In this document: piece after piece, positions 1 to 5,414 of the stretch
How positions within the stretch are numbered: position 1 is the first letter of the stretch
Layout: each line of letters opens with the position of its first letter
Assembly: GCA_937915775.1 (NCBI GenBank)
Contig: CALGGQ010000294.1
Location: forward strand, 1-11,521
Source: an uncultured Clostridia bacterium
GTDB lineage: Bacteria > Bacillota > Clostridia > Oscillospirales > Acutalibacteraceae
Reading direction: 5' to 3'
DNA: 11,521 bases
The notes under the pieces: generated by a model
What the model was told of the DNA's origin: nothing
The model's input: the letters and a program-made list of their open reading frames with translations, nothing else
Database searches by the model: none
Position numbers and translations under genes: made by a program

Positions 1-11
1 ATATTCATTAT

Positions 12-989
12 TTAATAATTTGCCCATATTGGGTATTTATTAAAAAAATAAATTGGGGTCTTTATGACTTCTTTATCTGAATTTAATATTAAATTTTTTG
101 TTTTAAGATTTCTTGCTTTTATATCTTCAATTTGTTTTTCTTTAATGTTGAAATCCTCATAAGGTATTTGACTTTTTATTAGTTCATCAAATATATCATT
201 TAATTCTTTGAAATTATTGCCAATATATAAATTAACATTATTAAATTTCTTTAGATTTTTTAGTTTTTTTAACAACAAATCTGTTTTAAGAACACAATCA
301 TAAAGAAACATTTCCATCGCATATCCCTCCTCACCTATATTTGCACCTTTTTTTTCTGATACGTTTAATTCTTTTCCTTCTTTATATTCAACAATTGAAT
401 CATAATGAGAATCAGACTTCTTTAAATTATTGTCTAAAAAAAATCTTGGGGATGCATCAAATTTCGCTGAGCAATCAAATTTAGAGTGAGCACTCTCATG
501 AAATTTTAAAAAAAGGTTGTTAATCATATTATTTTCATTAACTTCTTTTAATAAATCATTTACATAATTATATCCTACTTTTGCATTTACATTAAAATTA
601 ATAATTAAATTATATGGATTTACAAACGCGGCTTGACTTTTAACTTTATTAGCTTCACTAAATGTAAAAAAAAAGGGATGTCTAGTGAGCAATAAATGAG
701 CCTTTATTTTAGTAATAGGTATAAATTTAATTTTAAACCAAGAATCAAAAGAAACATAATCTAAACCTGAGGAAGAATTAATTTGTAAATAAAAAAAATA
801 TAGAGCAGAATTTTCATTCAGCCTTTTAATAATTTCAAAGAACAATTTTTCCGATTCGATAAATGGTGAATTAGTTTCTAAATCAGAGAATCTTACGAAT
901 TTAAATTCTTCATAATGGTCTACCAAATATTGTATATTAATTAACAACATCAATTTTTCAAAATCATTAAATTCATTTTCTTCAGACAA
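12..989 (-). CDS. HExxH zinc-metallopeptidase-like protein, probably 5'-frameshifted
   Basis: The open frame encodes 325 residues beginning at a TTG with no ribosome binding site. It carries H164-E-S-A-H168 in a hydrophobic helix-like context, the HExxH signature of zinc metallopeptidases. A Glu-rich segment follows about 52-58 residues later (E220, E221, E226 in a GEEGYAME context), which could supply the third zinc ligand as in gluzincins. No signal peptide or clear membrane span is visible, so a cytosolic protein is likely. The same frame stays open upstream to 1121 with no ATG, while a strong TGGAGGT site precedes an ATG at 1117 in another frame; adding one A near 1112 would join them into a 368-residue protein. 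The gene is far more A/T-rich than the AbiE operon beside it, suggesting separate acquisition. The peptidase assignment rests on the motif alone; I do not recognise the family. Confidence 0.6.
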   Translation of the reverse strand: MSEENEFNDFEKLMLLINIQYLVDHYEEFKFVRFSDLETNSPFIESEKLFFEIIKRLNENSALYFFYLQINSSSGLDYVSFDSWFKIKFIPITKIKAHLLLTRHPFFFTFSEANKVKSQAAFVNPYNLIINFNVNAKVGYNYVNDLLKEVNENNMINNLFLKFHESAHSKFDCSAKFDASPRFFLDNNLKKSDSHYDSIVEYKEGKELNVSEKKGANIGEEGYAMEMFLYDCVLKTDLLLKKLKNLKKFNNVNLYIGNNFKELNDIFDELIKSQIPYEDFNIKEKQIEDIKARNLKTKNLILNSDKEVIKTPIYFFNKYPIWANY

Positions 990-1081
990 TATAATATTTT
1001 TTTTTTCTAAATATTTAACAAAAATATTAATCCCTGTAGACCCATATTGTTCAAGATAAAAAATAAAAAATACAACATCTA

Positions 1082-1117
1082 TTAAATCAAATATTTCCTT
1101 TTTGATTTCTTTTCCAT
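1082..1117 (-). pseudogene. Detached 5' end of the HExxH gene (11-codon frame)
   Basis: An ATG at 1117 sits six bases after TGGAGGT (1130-1124), by far the best start signal here, but the frame encodes only MEKKSKRKYLI before TAA at 1082-1084. Restoring one A in the GGAAAAG run (1116-1110) converts this to MEKEIKKEIFDLIDVV and reads straight into the downstream 325-codon frame. This is a real frameshift, a phase-variable A tract or an assembly error. A leader peptide is the other possibility. Confidence 0.6.
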
Positions 1118-1124
1118 AATTTTA

Positions 1125-1130
1125 CCTCCA
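1125..1130 (-). promoter_or_regulatory. Ribosome binding site marking the true start of the HExxH gene
   Basis: TGGAGG lies at the usual distance upstream of the ATG at 1117. No comparable site precedes the TTG at 989, so this signal decides that the original start was at 1117. It begins only eight bases after the terminator U-tract of the preceding operon, and no promoter fits in between. Confidence 0.65.
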
Positions 1131-1137
1131 TAAATGC

Positions 1138-1173
1138 AAAAAGAGCCGATGAATTTTTACGCTCATCGGCTCT
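1138..1173 (-). terminator. Intrinsic terminator of the AbiE operon
   Basis: There is a perfect 11-bp stem, AGAGCCGATGA (1142-1152) against TCATCGGCTCT (1163-1173), with a 10-base loop. On the minus strand the stem is followed at once by a run of T. It lies 13 bases past the stop of the 85-residue gene. On the plus strand T7 follows seven bases later, so weak bidirectional action is possible. Confidence 0.9.
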
Positions 1174-1185
1174 GTGTGTATTTTT

Positions 1186-1443
1186 TTATTGTTCAGTTGC
1201 TATGTGCTCTTTGTCTATACCAAGATATTTACTGCGAAGATACCATGCATGATCAGGCGATATATCACCATCTACCTCAGCACAATTAATATCGCTTTGT
1301 AATTCACAATAATCACAATCGTAACGAAGATATTTCTTCCCGCTTTCCATTAATTCAAGTGCTTTCTTCATTTTATCTAATGATACTTTTAGATATCTTG
1401 GTAATACAGATTCATAATGAATATCGGTTTCAGTTGTTTTCAT
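1186..1443 (-). CDS. 85-residue hypothetical protein with a Cys cluster, third gene of the AbiE operon
   Basis: The protein has 85 residues. The ATG at 1443 is chosen over the upstream ATG at 1464 because GGAGG sits a correct distance before it. The sequence is hydrophilic, with no membrane span. C43-x2-C46-x7-C54 (around YDCDYCELQSDINC) could bind a metal or be a remnant zinc knuckle, but no fourth ligand is obvious apart from His65 further on. It starts 47 bases after the toxin stop on the same strand with no terminator between, and the operon terminator follows its stop, so it is co-transcribed with AbiEi and AbiEii. AbiE is classically a two-gene system, so this is an accessory or passenger gene. 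I do not recognise its family. Confidence 0.75.
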   Translation of the reverse strand: MKTTETDIHYESVLPRYLKVSLDKMKKALELMESGKKYLRYDCDYCELQSDINCAEVDGDISPDHAWYLRSKYLGIDKEHIATEQ

Positions 1444-1490
1444 AATATCCTCCAATATACACAAAGCACATATTTGAATAAAGCTACTTA

Positions 1491-2456
1491 TTATCTTGCA
1501 GAAATATCACGGTTATTATTCGTTTTCCAAATTGCCATCGGATGATTCTTGATACGGTTCAACGTATCCTCATCATCAAACAGTAATTCGGGTTTGTAAT
1601 AACCTTTTTTGAAATTCTGTAAGAATTTTTGCTCTTGTTCCGTAATATACAGATTCTGTTTTAAGAATTCCGTTACGGTTTTCTTTGCTTTGTCTAACTC
1701 AAATTCATCCTTGACTCTGATTACAGGCTTCAAGTCTGTTTTAATTTTGTGAGCCGTAATTCCGTCTATGGACGAATAATCAAGTTCTAACGGCGGCGTT
1801 TGCGTTGCAACAGCAAGATAAAAGATAACGCATTTTCTGTATAACTCCAACTCGTTATCACTGAATAATCCGTAGCGAATCATATAGTTGAGGTCATACA
1901 AATCTCTTGCGGCTGCTCTTGTAAGCAGTGCTACCGTTTTGCTTGCGTAAATCTCAATCGGAGAAACAGTGTTTACCTTAAAGCTGCCGTCAAACACCTC
2001 CGATTTGATTTCTCTTTTCTCTGTTGGCAGAACATGAGAGCGAAGCGAATAGTTGATTTCGATTTTGATATTATCCGTAATTCCGGCTGCATTGGTATAT
2101 GAATACACAAAGGAGTCAAGACTATGCGGTGTCTTTGACTTTGGACTTTTCACATATCCTTCGGCGGTCATATACTTTTCAATTAGCTCTCCGATTCTCT
2201 CACGTTTTTCCATCATTTCCTTCCTTGAAATATTAACGCAAAAATCAAGATCAATATCAACGGAAAGACGGGGTAAATCAAAGAAGATAAGATTGATAGC
2301 GGTACCGCCTTTAAGAGCCATACTCTCGCTCAGTAATTCAGAAGTATCAAAGAAGGCAAGAATATCTCTCAGCCTCATAACCTTTTCAAGGGTATCTCTG
2401 ACTACGGATAATTCCTTTGCCTTTTCGGCAAGTAGCTGTTTATTATATGATGGCAT
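1491..2456 (-). CDS. abiEii: AbiEii nucleotidyltransferase toxin (type IV toxin-antitoxin)
   Basis: This 321-residue protein has the DNA-polymerase-beta-like nucleotidyltransferase signature of AbiEii/AbiGii toxins: LKGGTAINL (residues 48-56) followed by DIDLDF (67-72). E133 (KIEINY) is a likely third acidic residue. A conserved downstream helix contains K173 (ASKTVALLTR) and RDLYDL (184-189), which is also typical. Length is normal and the motifs are intact, so the toxin looks functional. Characterised relatives are nucleotidyltransferases that arrest growth; AbiE also gives abortive infection against phages. The ATG at 2456 is preceded by GGAGGTGAT lying inside the end of the antitoxin gene, and the two genes overlap by 14 bp, so translation is coupled with antitoxin first. 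Confidence 0.93.
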   Translation of the reverse strand: MPSYNKQLLAEKAKELSVVRDTLEKVMRLRDILAFFDTSELLSESMALKGGTAINLIFFDLPRLSVDIDLDFCVNISRKEMMEKRERIGELIEKYMTAEGYVKSPKSKTPHSLDSFVYSYTNAAGITDNIKIEINYSLRSHVLPTEKREIKSEVFDGSFKVNTVSPIEIYASKTVALLTRAAARDLYDLNYMIRYGLFSDNELELYRKCVIFYLAVATQTPPLELDYSSIDGITAHKIKTDLKPVIRVKDEFELDKAKKTVTEFLKQNLYITEQEQKFLQNFKKGYYKPELLFDDEDTLNRIKNHPMAIWKTNNNRDISAR

Positions 2457-3213
2457 TTATATCACCTCCACCTGTTATATTTTGCCAATAGTTTTTAGGC
2501 ATCGTTAAATGCCAGTAGTTATTAAAATCTGTTTGACCGCCACGAGTACCTTTTACAAGGTAACGGGAGCTGCTGCCTGATTTCATTTTACACGTTTTCA
2601 GAAAACTGTCACTTATGCCGAACTCATTTTGCAGCATTGAGAAGATATATCCTGTTTTTTGATACAAAAAGCATTTGTCATATTCCTCAAGATAATGAAG
2701 CATTTTATCCTCGTTTAATATAGGTATAGAGGTTATACATTGTATTAACTCCTCAAACCCCATATTGTTTTCAAAATCATTGATTGAATCAAGGACAGTG
2801 CGCTCTATATCCGTAACGGTAACGCCATCAGCATTATGCTTAACGCCCTGCGATATACTCGGTGCAATTCTCTCATAGCTTATACCGTTAAACTCAAAAG
2901 GATTAAAACGACTTTTTGAAGAAACAGTAACCTCGTATGACACCTGATTTGCATAGCCGTAATACTCAAAAGCAGAGTGATGTGATACTGCCGCCGTATC
3001 GCTGAGCTTTGACGCTATGACAAACTTATTTGACACAGGCTCGCCATCAACCATACTTAAAGCAACATACAAACCCTTGCGCACCTTGGCGATATGCTTT
3101 TTCTTCACATAATCTCTTAGTAATTGCAAGGCTGCATTATCATTACCAACAAGTGCTACTGCCTCATCAAAGGTAAAACAACCAAGTTTTACAAATTCCT
3201 CATAGTATTTCAT
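2443..3213 (-). CDS. abiEi: AbiEi antitoxin and transcriptional autorepressor
   Basis: This 256-residue protein matches AbiEi antitoxins. It has an N-terminal winged helix-turn-helix (about residues 10-52, ending in a basic wing HIAKVRKGLYVAL), then the family's central segment with AVSHHSAFEYYG (75-86) and VTDIERTVLDSI (123-134), and a C-terminal domain thought to neutralise the toxin. The ATG at 3213 has a GAAGGTGAT ribosome site. It is directly upstream of and overlaps abiEii, the usual antitoxin-toxin order. Known AbiEi proteins repress their own promoter by binding inverted repeats with the N-terminal domain; a matching long inverted repeat lies around this gene's promoter. No truncation is seen. 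Confidence 0.92.
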   Translation of the reverse strand: MKYYEEFVKLGCFTFDEAVALVGNDNAALQLLRDYVKKKHIAKVRKGLYVALSMVDGEPVSNKFVIASKLSDTAAVSHHSAFEYYGYANQVSYEVTVSSKSRFNPFEFNGISYERIAPSISQGVKHNADGVTVTDIERTVLDSINDFENNMGFEELIQCITSIPILNEDKMLHYLEEYDKCFLYQKTGYIFSMLQNEFGISDSFLKTCKMKSGSSSRYLVKGTRGGQTDFNNYWHLTMPKNYWQNITGGGDINAII

Positions 3214-3226
3214 AATATCACCTTCA

Positions 3227-3287
3227 TTGTTTATATTTTACACGATACTTATATAAAAGTCAACAGTATTGTGCAAATATTAAACAA
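3227..3287. repeat. Imperfect inverted repeat around the abiE promoter (probable AbiEi operators)
   Basis: The arm at 3227-3247 (TTGTTTATATTTTACACGA...) and the reverse complement of 3267-3287 (TTGTTTAATATTTGCACAA...) agree at 16 of 21 positions. The arms are 19 bp apart, 40 bp centre to centre, so they face the same side of the helix. One arm covers the -10 and the -35 lies between them. This fits the paired-repeat autoregulation known for AbiEi. Confidence 0.65.
3235..3263 (-). promoter_or_regulatory. Promoter of the abiEi-abiEii operon
   Basis: On the minus strand, TTGACT (3263-3258) and TAAAAT (3240-3235) are separated by exactly 17 bp, a good vegetative sigma-type promoter. The -10 hexamer ends about 20 bases upstream of the abiEi ATG. 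Confidence 0.8.
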
Positions 3288-3683
3288 TTACACGACGTTA
3301 CGCACATCGCCTTCAACAATATTAAATCGCAAAAATTCAGGAATAGCGTTTTTCAATGCTTTTTCCTTTATGCTTTCGTCTTTTGAAACTGCTGAAGCCG
3401 TCAATACACTTGAAGGATAAATAGTATCGGTTAATTTCAGTTTACGGTACTGATTATATTCCTCACAAAGCGGCACATCATTTTCACGGCTGATATAGTC
3501 CACCATTGCAAGCAGATACAGGCATTCTGGATACCAGCTTCTGTTATAGTAAGTGATAATATCCTCACTTTCAATTGTATCAATCAAAAACTGAATATCG
3601 TCGAGTGCCTTCAGCTTATGACACACATTACTTTTAAATAATTCAAACGCAAGGCGATGTGGTAGATTAACAGAATTATTCAT
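3288..3683 (-). CDS. 131-residue hypothetical protein
   Basis: The protein is soluble-looking, with no signal peptide or membrane segment. The ATG at 3683 is preferred over an upstream ATG at 3707 because AAGGAGG lies six bases before it. The N-terminal half is helix-like. The middle reads WYPECLYLLAMVDYISREND (about 50-69) and the C-terminal end is AIPEFLRFNIVEGDVRNVV. I know of similar small proteins in clostridial mobile elements but cannot name a domain or function. It has its own promoter and no terminator before the abiE promoter, so read-through into abiE is possible. Its stop codon abuts the outer arm of the abiE inverted repeat. Confidence 0.8.
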   Translation of the reverse strand: MNNSVNLPHRLAFELFKSNVCHKLKALDDIQFLIDTIESEDIITYYNRSWYPECLYLLAMVDYISRENDVPLCEEYNQYRKLKLTDTIYPSSVLTASAVSKDESIKEKALKNAIPEFLRFNIVEGDVRNVV

Positions 3684-3723
3684 AGGCGTCCTCCTTAAAG
3701 ACAACATTCACTATTCTACTTAT

Positions 3724-3752
3724 ATAATACACCCAATGAGCGCATTAGCCAA
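3724..3752 (-). promoter_or_regulatory. Promoter of the 131-residue protein gene
   Basis: On the minus strand, TTGGCT (3752-3747) and TATTAT (3729-3724) are separated by 17 bp. Transcription would start about 30 bases upstream of the ATG at 3683. Confidence 0.75.
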
Positions 3753-3997
3753 GTTTGTCGTTTGAATTGCAAAGGGTCTTAGGGGAAGCATTCCCCTAAA
3801 GAAATGCACGGGGCTCTGCGGCGTGCGGCAAAAATATATATTTTTGCCCTGCTTGATAAAGTATGAGACACAGACACGGAGTGTCTGTCAACAACTCCTT
3901 CCGTGCCTCAAACTTTACTTTTCTTTGCTCTGCATATAGTTTGTGCCATAATGGCACGGATCTGTCTTTGCAATTGGATTTTTGGTGCCAAAGTGGC
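3753..3997. other. Hairpin-rich intergenic region downstream of parR
   Basis: This stretch has no convincing gene but dense symmetry. There is a 9-bp-arm hairpin TTAGGGGAA/TTCCCCTAA (3779-3799), a 22-bp perfect palindrome with a GGCAAAAATAT half-site (3827-3848) and an 8-bp-arm hairpin ACAGACAC/GTGTCTGT (3870-3888). GTGCC-based near-palindromes are spaced 40-42 bp, and a 10-bp inverted pair AATTGCAAAG (3765-3774) / CTTTGCAATT (3966-3975) brackets the region. None has the stem-plus-T-run of a clear terminator. The region could hold a partition centromere, a transfer origin or processing sites for the parMR message. Confidence 0.55.
3827..3848. repeat. 22-bp perfect palindrome
   Basis: The half-site GGCAAAAATAT is mirrored exactly, with an AT-rich centre and GGC/GCC ends. 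As RNA on the minus strand it could form a hairpin at the end of the parMR message, but no U-tract follows. Confidence 0.8.
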
Positions 3998-3999
3998 TC
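3943..3999. repeat. Two near-palindromic GTGCCA repeats 42 bp apart
   Basis: GTGCCATAATGGCAC (3943-3957, perfect 7-bp arms around one base) and GTGCCAAAGTGGCTC (3985-3999, one imperfect pair on each side) start 42 bp apart, close to four helical turns. A third GTGCC half-site begins at 3903, 40 bp further left. The right copy overlaps the parR stop codon. The regular spacing suggests protein-binding sites, with ParR the obvious candidate. Confidence 0.55.
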
Positions 4000-4312
4000 A
4001 ATCAAACATGTCCAAATCCTCTATGACATTCTGAATGTTCTCTGCCTGCTCTTCTTCGGTCAGTTCCCTTGATGGTGTTGTTACATTACCAACCGTAACA
4101 AAGGCTACAGCTTTTAATTCTTCCTTGAAGATGCTTCGTATATCATCAATTGTCGGCACTTTTGTGTTTTGCTTTTCAATATACGATATTATGGCTTCGA
4201 TAACGAATTTGTTACGGGATATGCCTTGCAGGGATTGCAGATATTCTGCTGCTCGTTTTTCTTTTGGATTGTCCAATCGAAACCGCAAATTGAGCCTGTA
4301 ATCATTCCGCAT
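3998..4312 (-). CDS. parR: ParR-like centromere-binding protein (ribbon-helix-helix)
   Basis: This 104-residue protein has an N-terminal beta strand YRLNLRFRL (5-13), a helix KEKRAAEYLQSL (17-28), then GISRNKFVIEAIISYIEK (30-47), the arrangement of ribbon-helix-helix DNA-binding proteins. The acidic tail (TEEEQAENIQNVIEDLDMFD) fits the ParR role in which the C-terminus contacts ParM filaments. It overlaps parM by 11 bp, has only a weak ribosome site and is therefore probably translationally coupled. In type II partition systems ParR dimers bind repeated parC sites, seed ParM polymers and repress the par promoter. The assignment rests mainly on this architecture and the parM neighbour, since ParR sequences diverge strongly. 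Confidence 0.78.
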   Translation of the reverse strand: MRNDYRLNLRFRLDNPKEKRAAEYLQSLQGISRNKFVIEAIISYIEKQNTKVPTIDDIRSIFKEELKAVAFVTVGNVTTPSRELTEEEQAENIQNVIEDLDMFD

Positions 4313-5231
4313 GAGCTTGTTCCGCTTTCAGCTTAATTTCGGCAATATACTCATATCCCTTAGCGGCGGCGCAAATGTCGTCAATAAATTCAACCCTGTC
4401 AGGATTAATATTCCCGAAATGCTTGATAAGACAACCACCACCGCCTGAAACAATAAGCTTCATTGTGTTCTCATCGTAACCGTGCTCACGGAGTCTGCGG
4501 AAAATATTAGCAACATAATCTTCAGCGATTCTTTTAATGATGTTCAAATCGCTGATGGGAATATCCGCTGTACCGTTGCAAAGCACCTCATCAATAATGA
4601 TGTCGTTCAGCTCTCTGCGTGTTTCTCGCATAAAGCCTTCACGGATAGCGAGCGTACATTGATAGGTGCCGAATTTCTCCGTGAACATCTGTCCGCTTTG
4701 CGGTCTGCCGTTTACAAGGTACAATGTGTTCATGGTTCCGTTGCCAATATCAGCGAGAACAGAAAGCCCGTGAAGCGAAGAAGCAAACGGAGCAATTGCA
4801 GAATAGCCCTGCGGATATACCTTAACATCAACAATGTGGATATGATATAAGATATCCTGATATACATATTCAACATAGTCCTTCTGCTTCAGGTATTCTG
4901 CAAACTCTTTCTTTTGTCCGCTGGTCCAAGTCAGCGGGAGACCGGCAGCAATGACAACATCTGCTTCCGTTAAGCCTTCGGCTTTCAACTCCTTTGCGAT
5001 AGCGACAAGGGTAAGGCAGTAATAGTCATTATCAAAATGTTTTTCCGCCAAGAACTCCTTGTGCCCTTCGCCGATGAGGTAGTATCTACCGTCATAAACA
5101 AGCATATCCTTTGTAAAAAGCGGCTCGGAATCATAACCGGATATGCCTGTTTTGAAGCAGTAGTTAGCGGTTTTAACATTACCGTAACCGTGATCAATTC
5201 CGATAATTTTCAAATTGTTAAATGCTTTCAT
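4302..5231 (-). CDS. parM: ParM-like actin-type ATPase for plasmid segregation
   Basis: This 309-residue actin-fold protein has the expected nucleotide-binding motifs in order: phosphate-1 loop IGIDHGYGNVKTAN (10-23), GLPLTW (97-102), phosphate-2 loop LADIGNGTMNTLYL (159-172) and the adenosine-contact motif LIVSGGGGCLI (259-269). Length and motif spacing match ParM/Alp7-type bacterial actins that polymerise to push plasmid copies apart. It shares the operon with the downstream ParR-like gene. The ATG at 5231 is preceded by AGGAGG at a seven-base spacing. The gene is divergent from the RNA-polymerase-like gene across a palindrome-rich control region; no canonical promoter could be assigned on its side. 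Confidence 0.9.
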   Translation of the reverse strand: MKAFNNLKIIGIDHGYGNVKTANYCFKTGISGYDSEPLFTKDMLVYDGRYYLIGEGHKEFLAEKHFDNDYYCLTLVAIAKELKAEGLTEADVVIAAGLPLTWTSGQKKEFAEYLKQKDYVEYVYQDILYHIHIVDVKVYPQGYSAIAPFASSLHGLSVLADIGNGTMNTLYLVNGRPQSGQMFTEKFGTYQCTLAIREGFMRETRRELNDIIIDEVLCNGTADIPISDLNIIKRIAEDYVANIFRRLREHGYDENTMKLIVSGGGGCLIKHFGNINPDRVEFIDDICAAAKGYEYIAEIKLKAEQAHAE

Positions 5232-5320
5232 TTTTCAACCTCCTAAATAGTATTATTGATACATTTAACGTTAATTTGTAGCGTTGCTACATAGGGCGCT
5301 ACCCTCCTTTCAATAAAGAT

Positions 5321-5355
5321 ATACTGCTAAAAGCACAAATTTGTGGGAGCAGTAT
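5321..5355. repeat. Nested inverted repeat upstream of the polymerase promoter
   Basis: Outer arms ATACTGCT (5321-5328) and AGCAGTAT (5348-5355) are perfect. They enclose the 12-bp perfect palindrome CACAAATTTGTG (5334-5345). The structure ends seven bases before the -35 element, a good position for a regulator site. Confidence 0.7.
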
Positions 5356-5362
5356 TCATATA

Positions 5363-5391
5363 TTGAAATACTTTTCTTTTTGTGTTAAAAT
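5363..5391 (+). promoter_or_regulatory. Promoter of the RNA-polymerase-like gene
   Basis: TTGAAA (5363-5368), a 17-bp spacer and TAAAAT (5386-5391) with an extended TG at -14 give a strong host-type promoter. The leader would be only about 17 bases before the ATG at 5415, with AAGGAG at 5401-5406. Confidence 0.8.
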
Positions 5392-5414
5392 GCATCTGTG
5401 AAGGAGTTTTATCT

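Larger units (their letters stand above)
5232..5414. promoter_or_regulatory. Divergent control region between parM and the polymerase gene
   Basis: The region carries TTAACGTTAA (5265-5274), the inverted repeat TGTAGC/GCTACA around GTT (5277-5291), the semi-palindrome AGGGCGCTACCCT (5293-5305) and a larger nested inverted repeat at 5321-5355. The polymerase promoter lies at its right end. No clear -35/-10 pair serves parM, so that side may need an activator, or parC may be here, since parC often lies upstream of parM. The palindromes do not form one repeated family. Confidence 0.5.

Noticed and set aside
2053..2508. A 151-codon plus-strand frame opposite abiEii
   Set aside because: It is antisense to a well-supported toxin gene, has no start signals and has a Ser/Ile-rich composition typical of a shadow frame.
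3886..3891. TTGACA on the minus strand in the hairpin-rich gap
   Set aside because: No acceptable -10 follows at normal spacing, and it lies within a hairpin flank.
3796..4005. A 69-codon minus-strand frame just after parR
   Set aside because: It has no ribosome site and runs through several perfect hairpins. Its internal PLWHQ/PLWHK repetition simply reflects the DNA near-palindromes.
5382..5414. Upstream ATG extending the polymerase by 11 residues
   Set aside because: It lies inside the promoter -10 region and lacks a ribosome site, while the ATG at 5415 has AAGGAG at a good distance.
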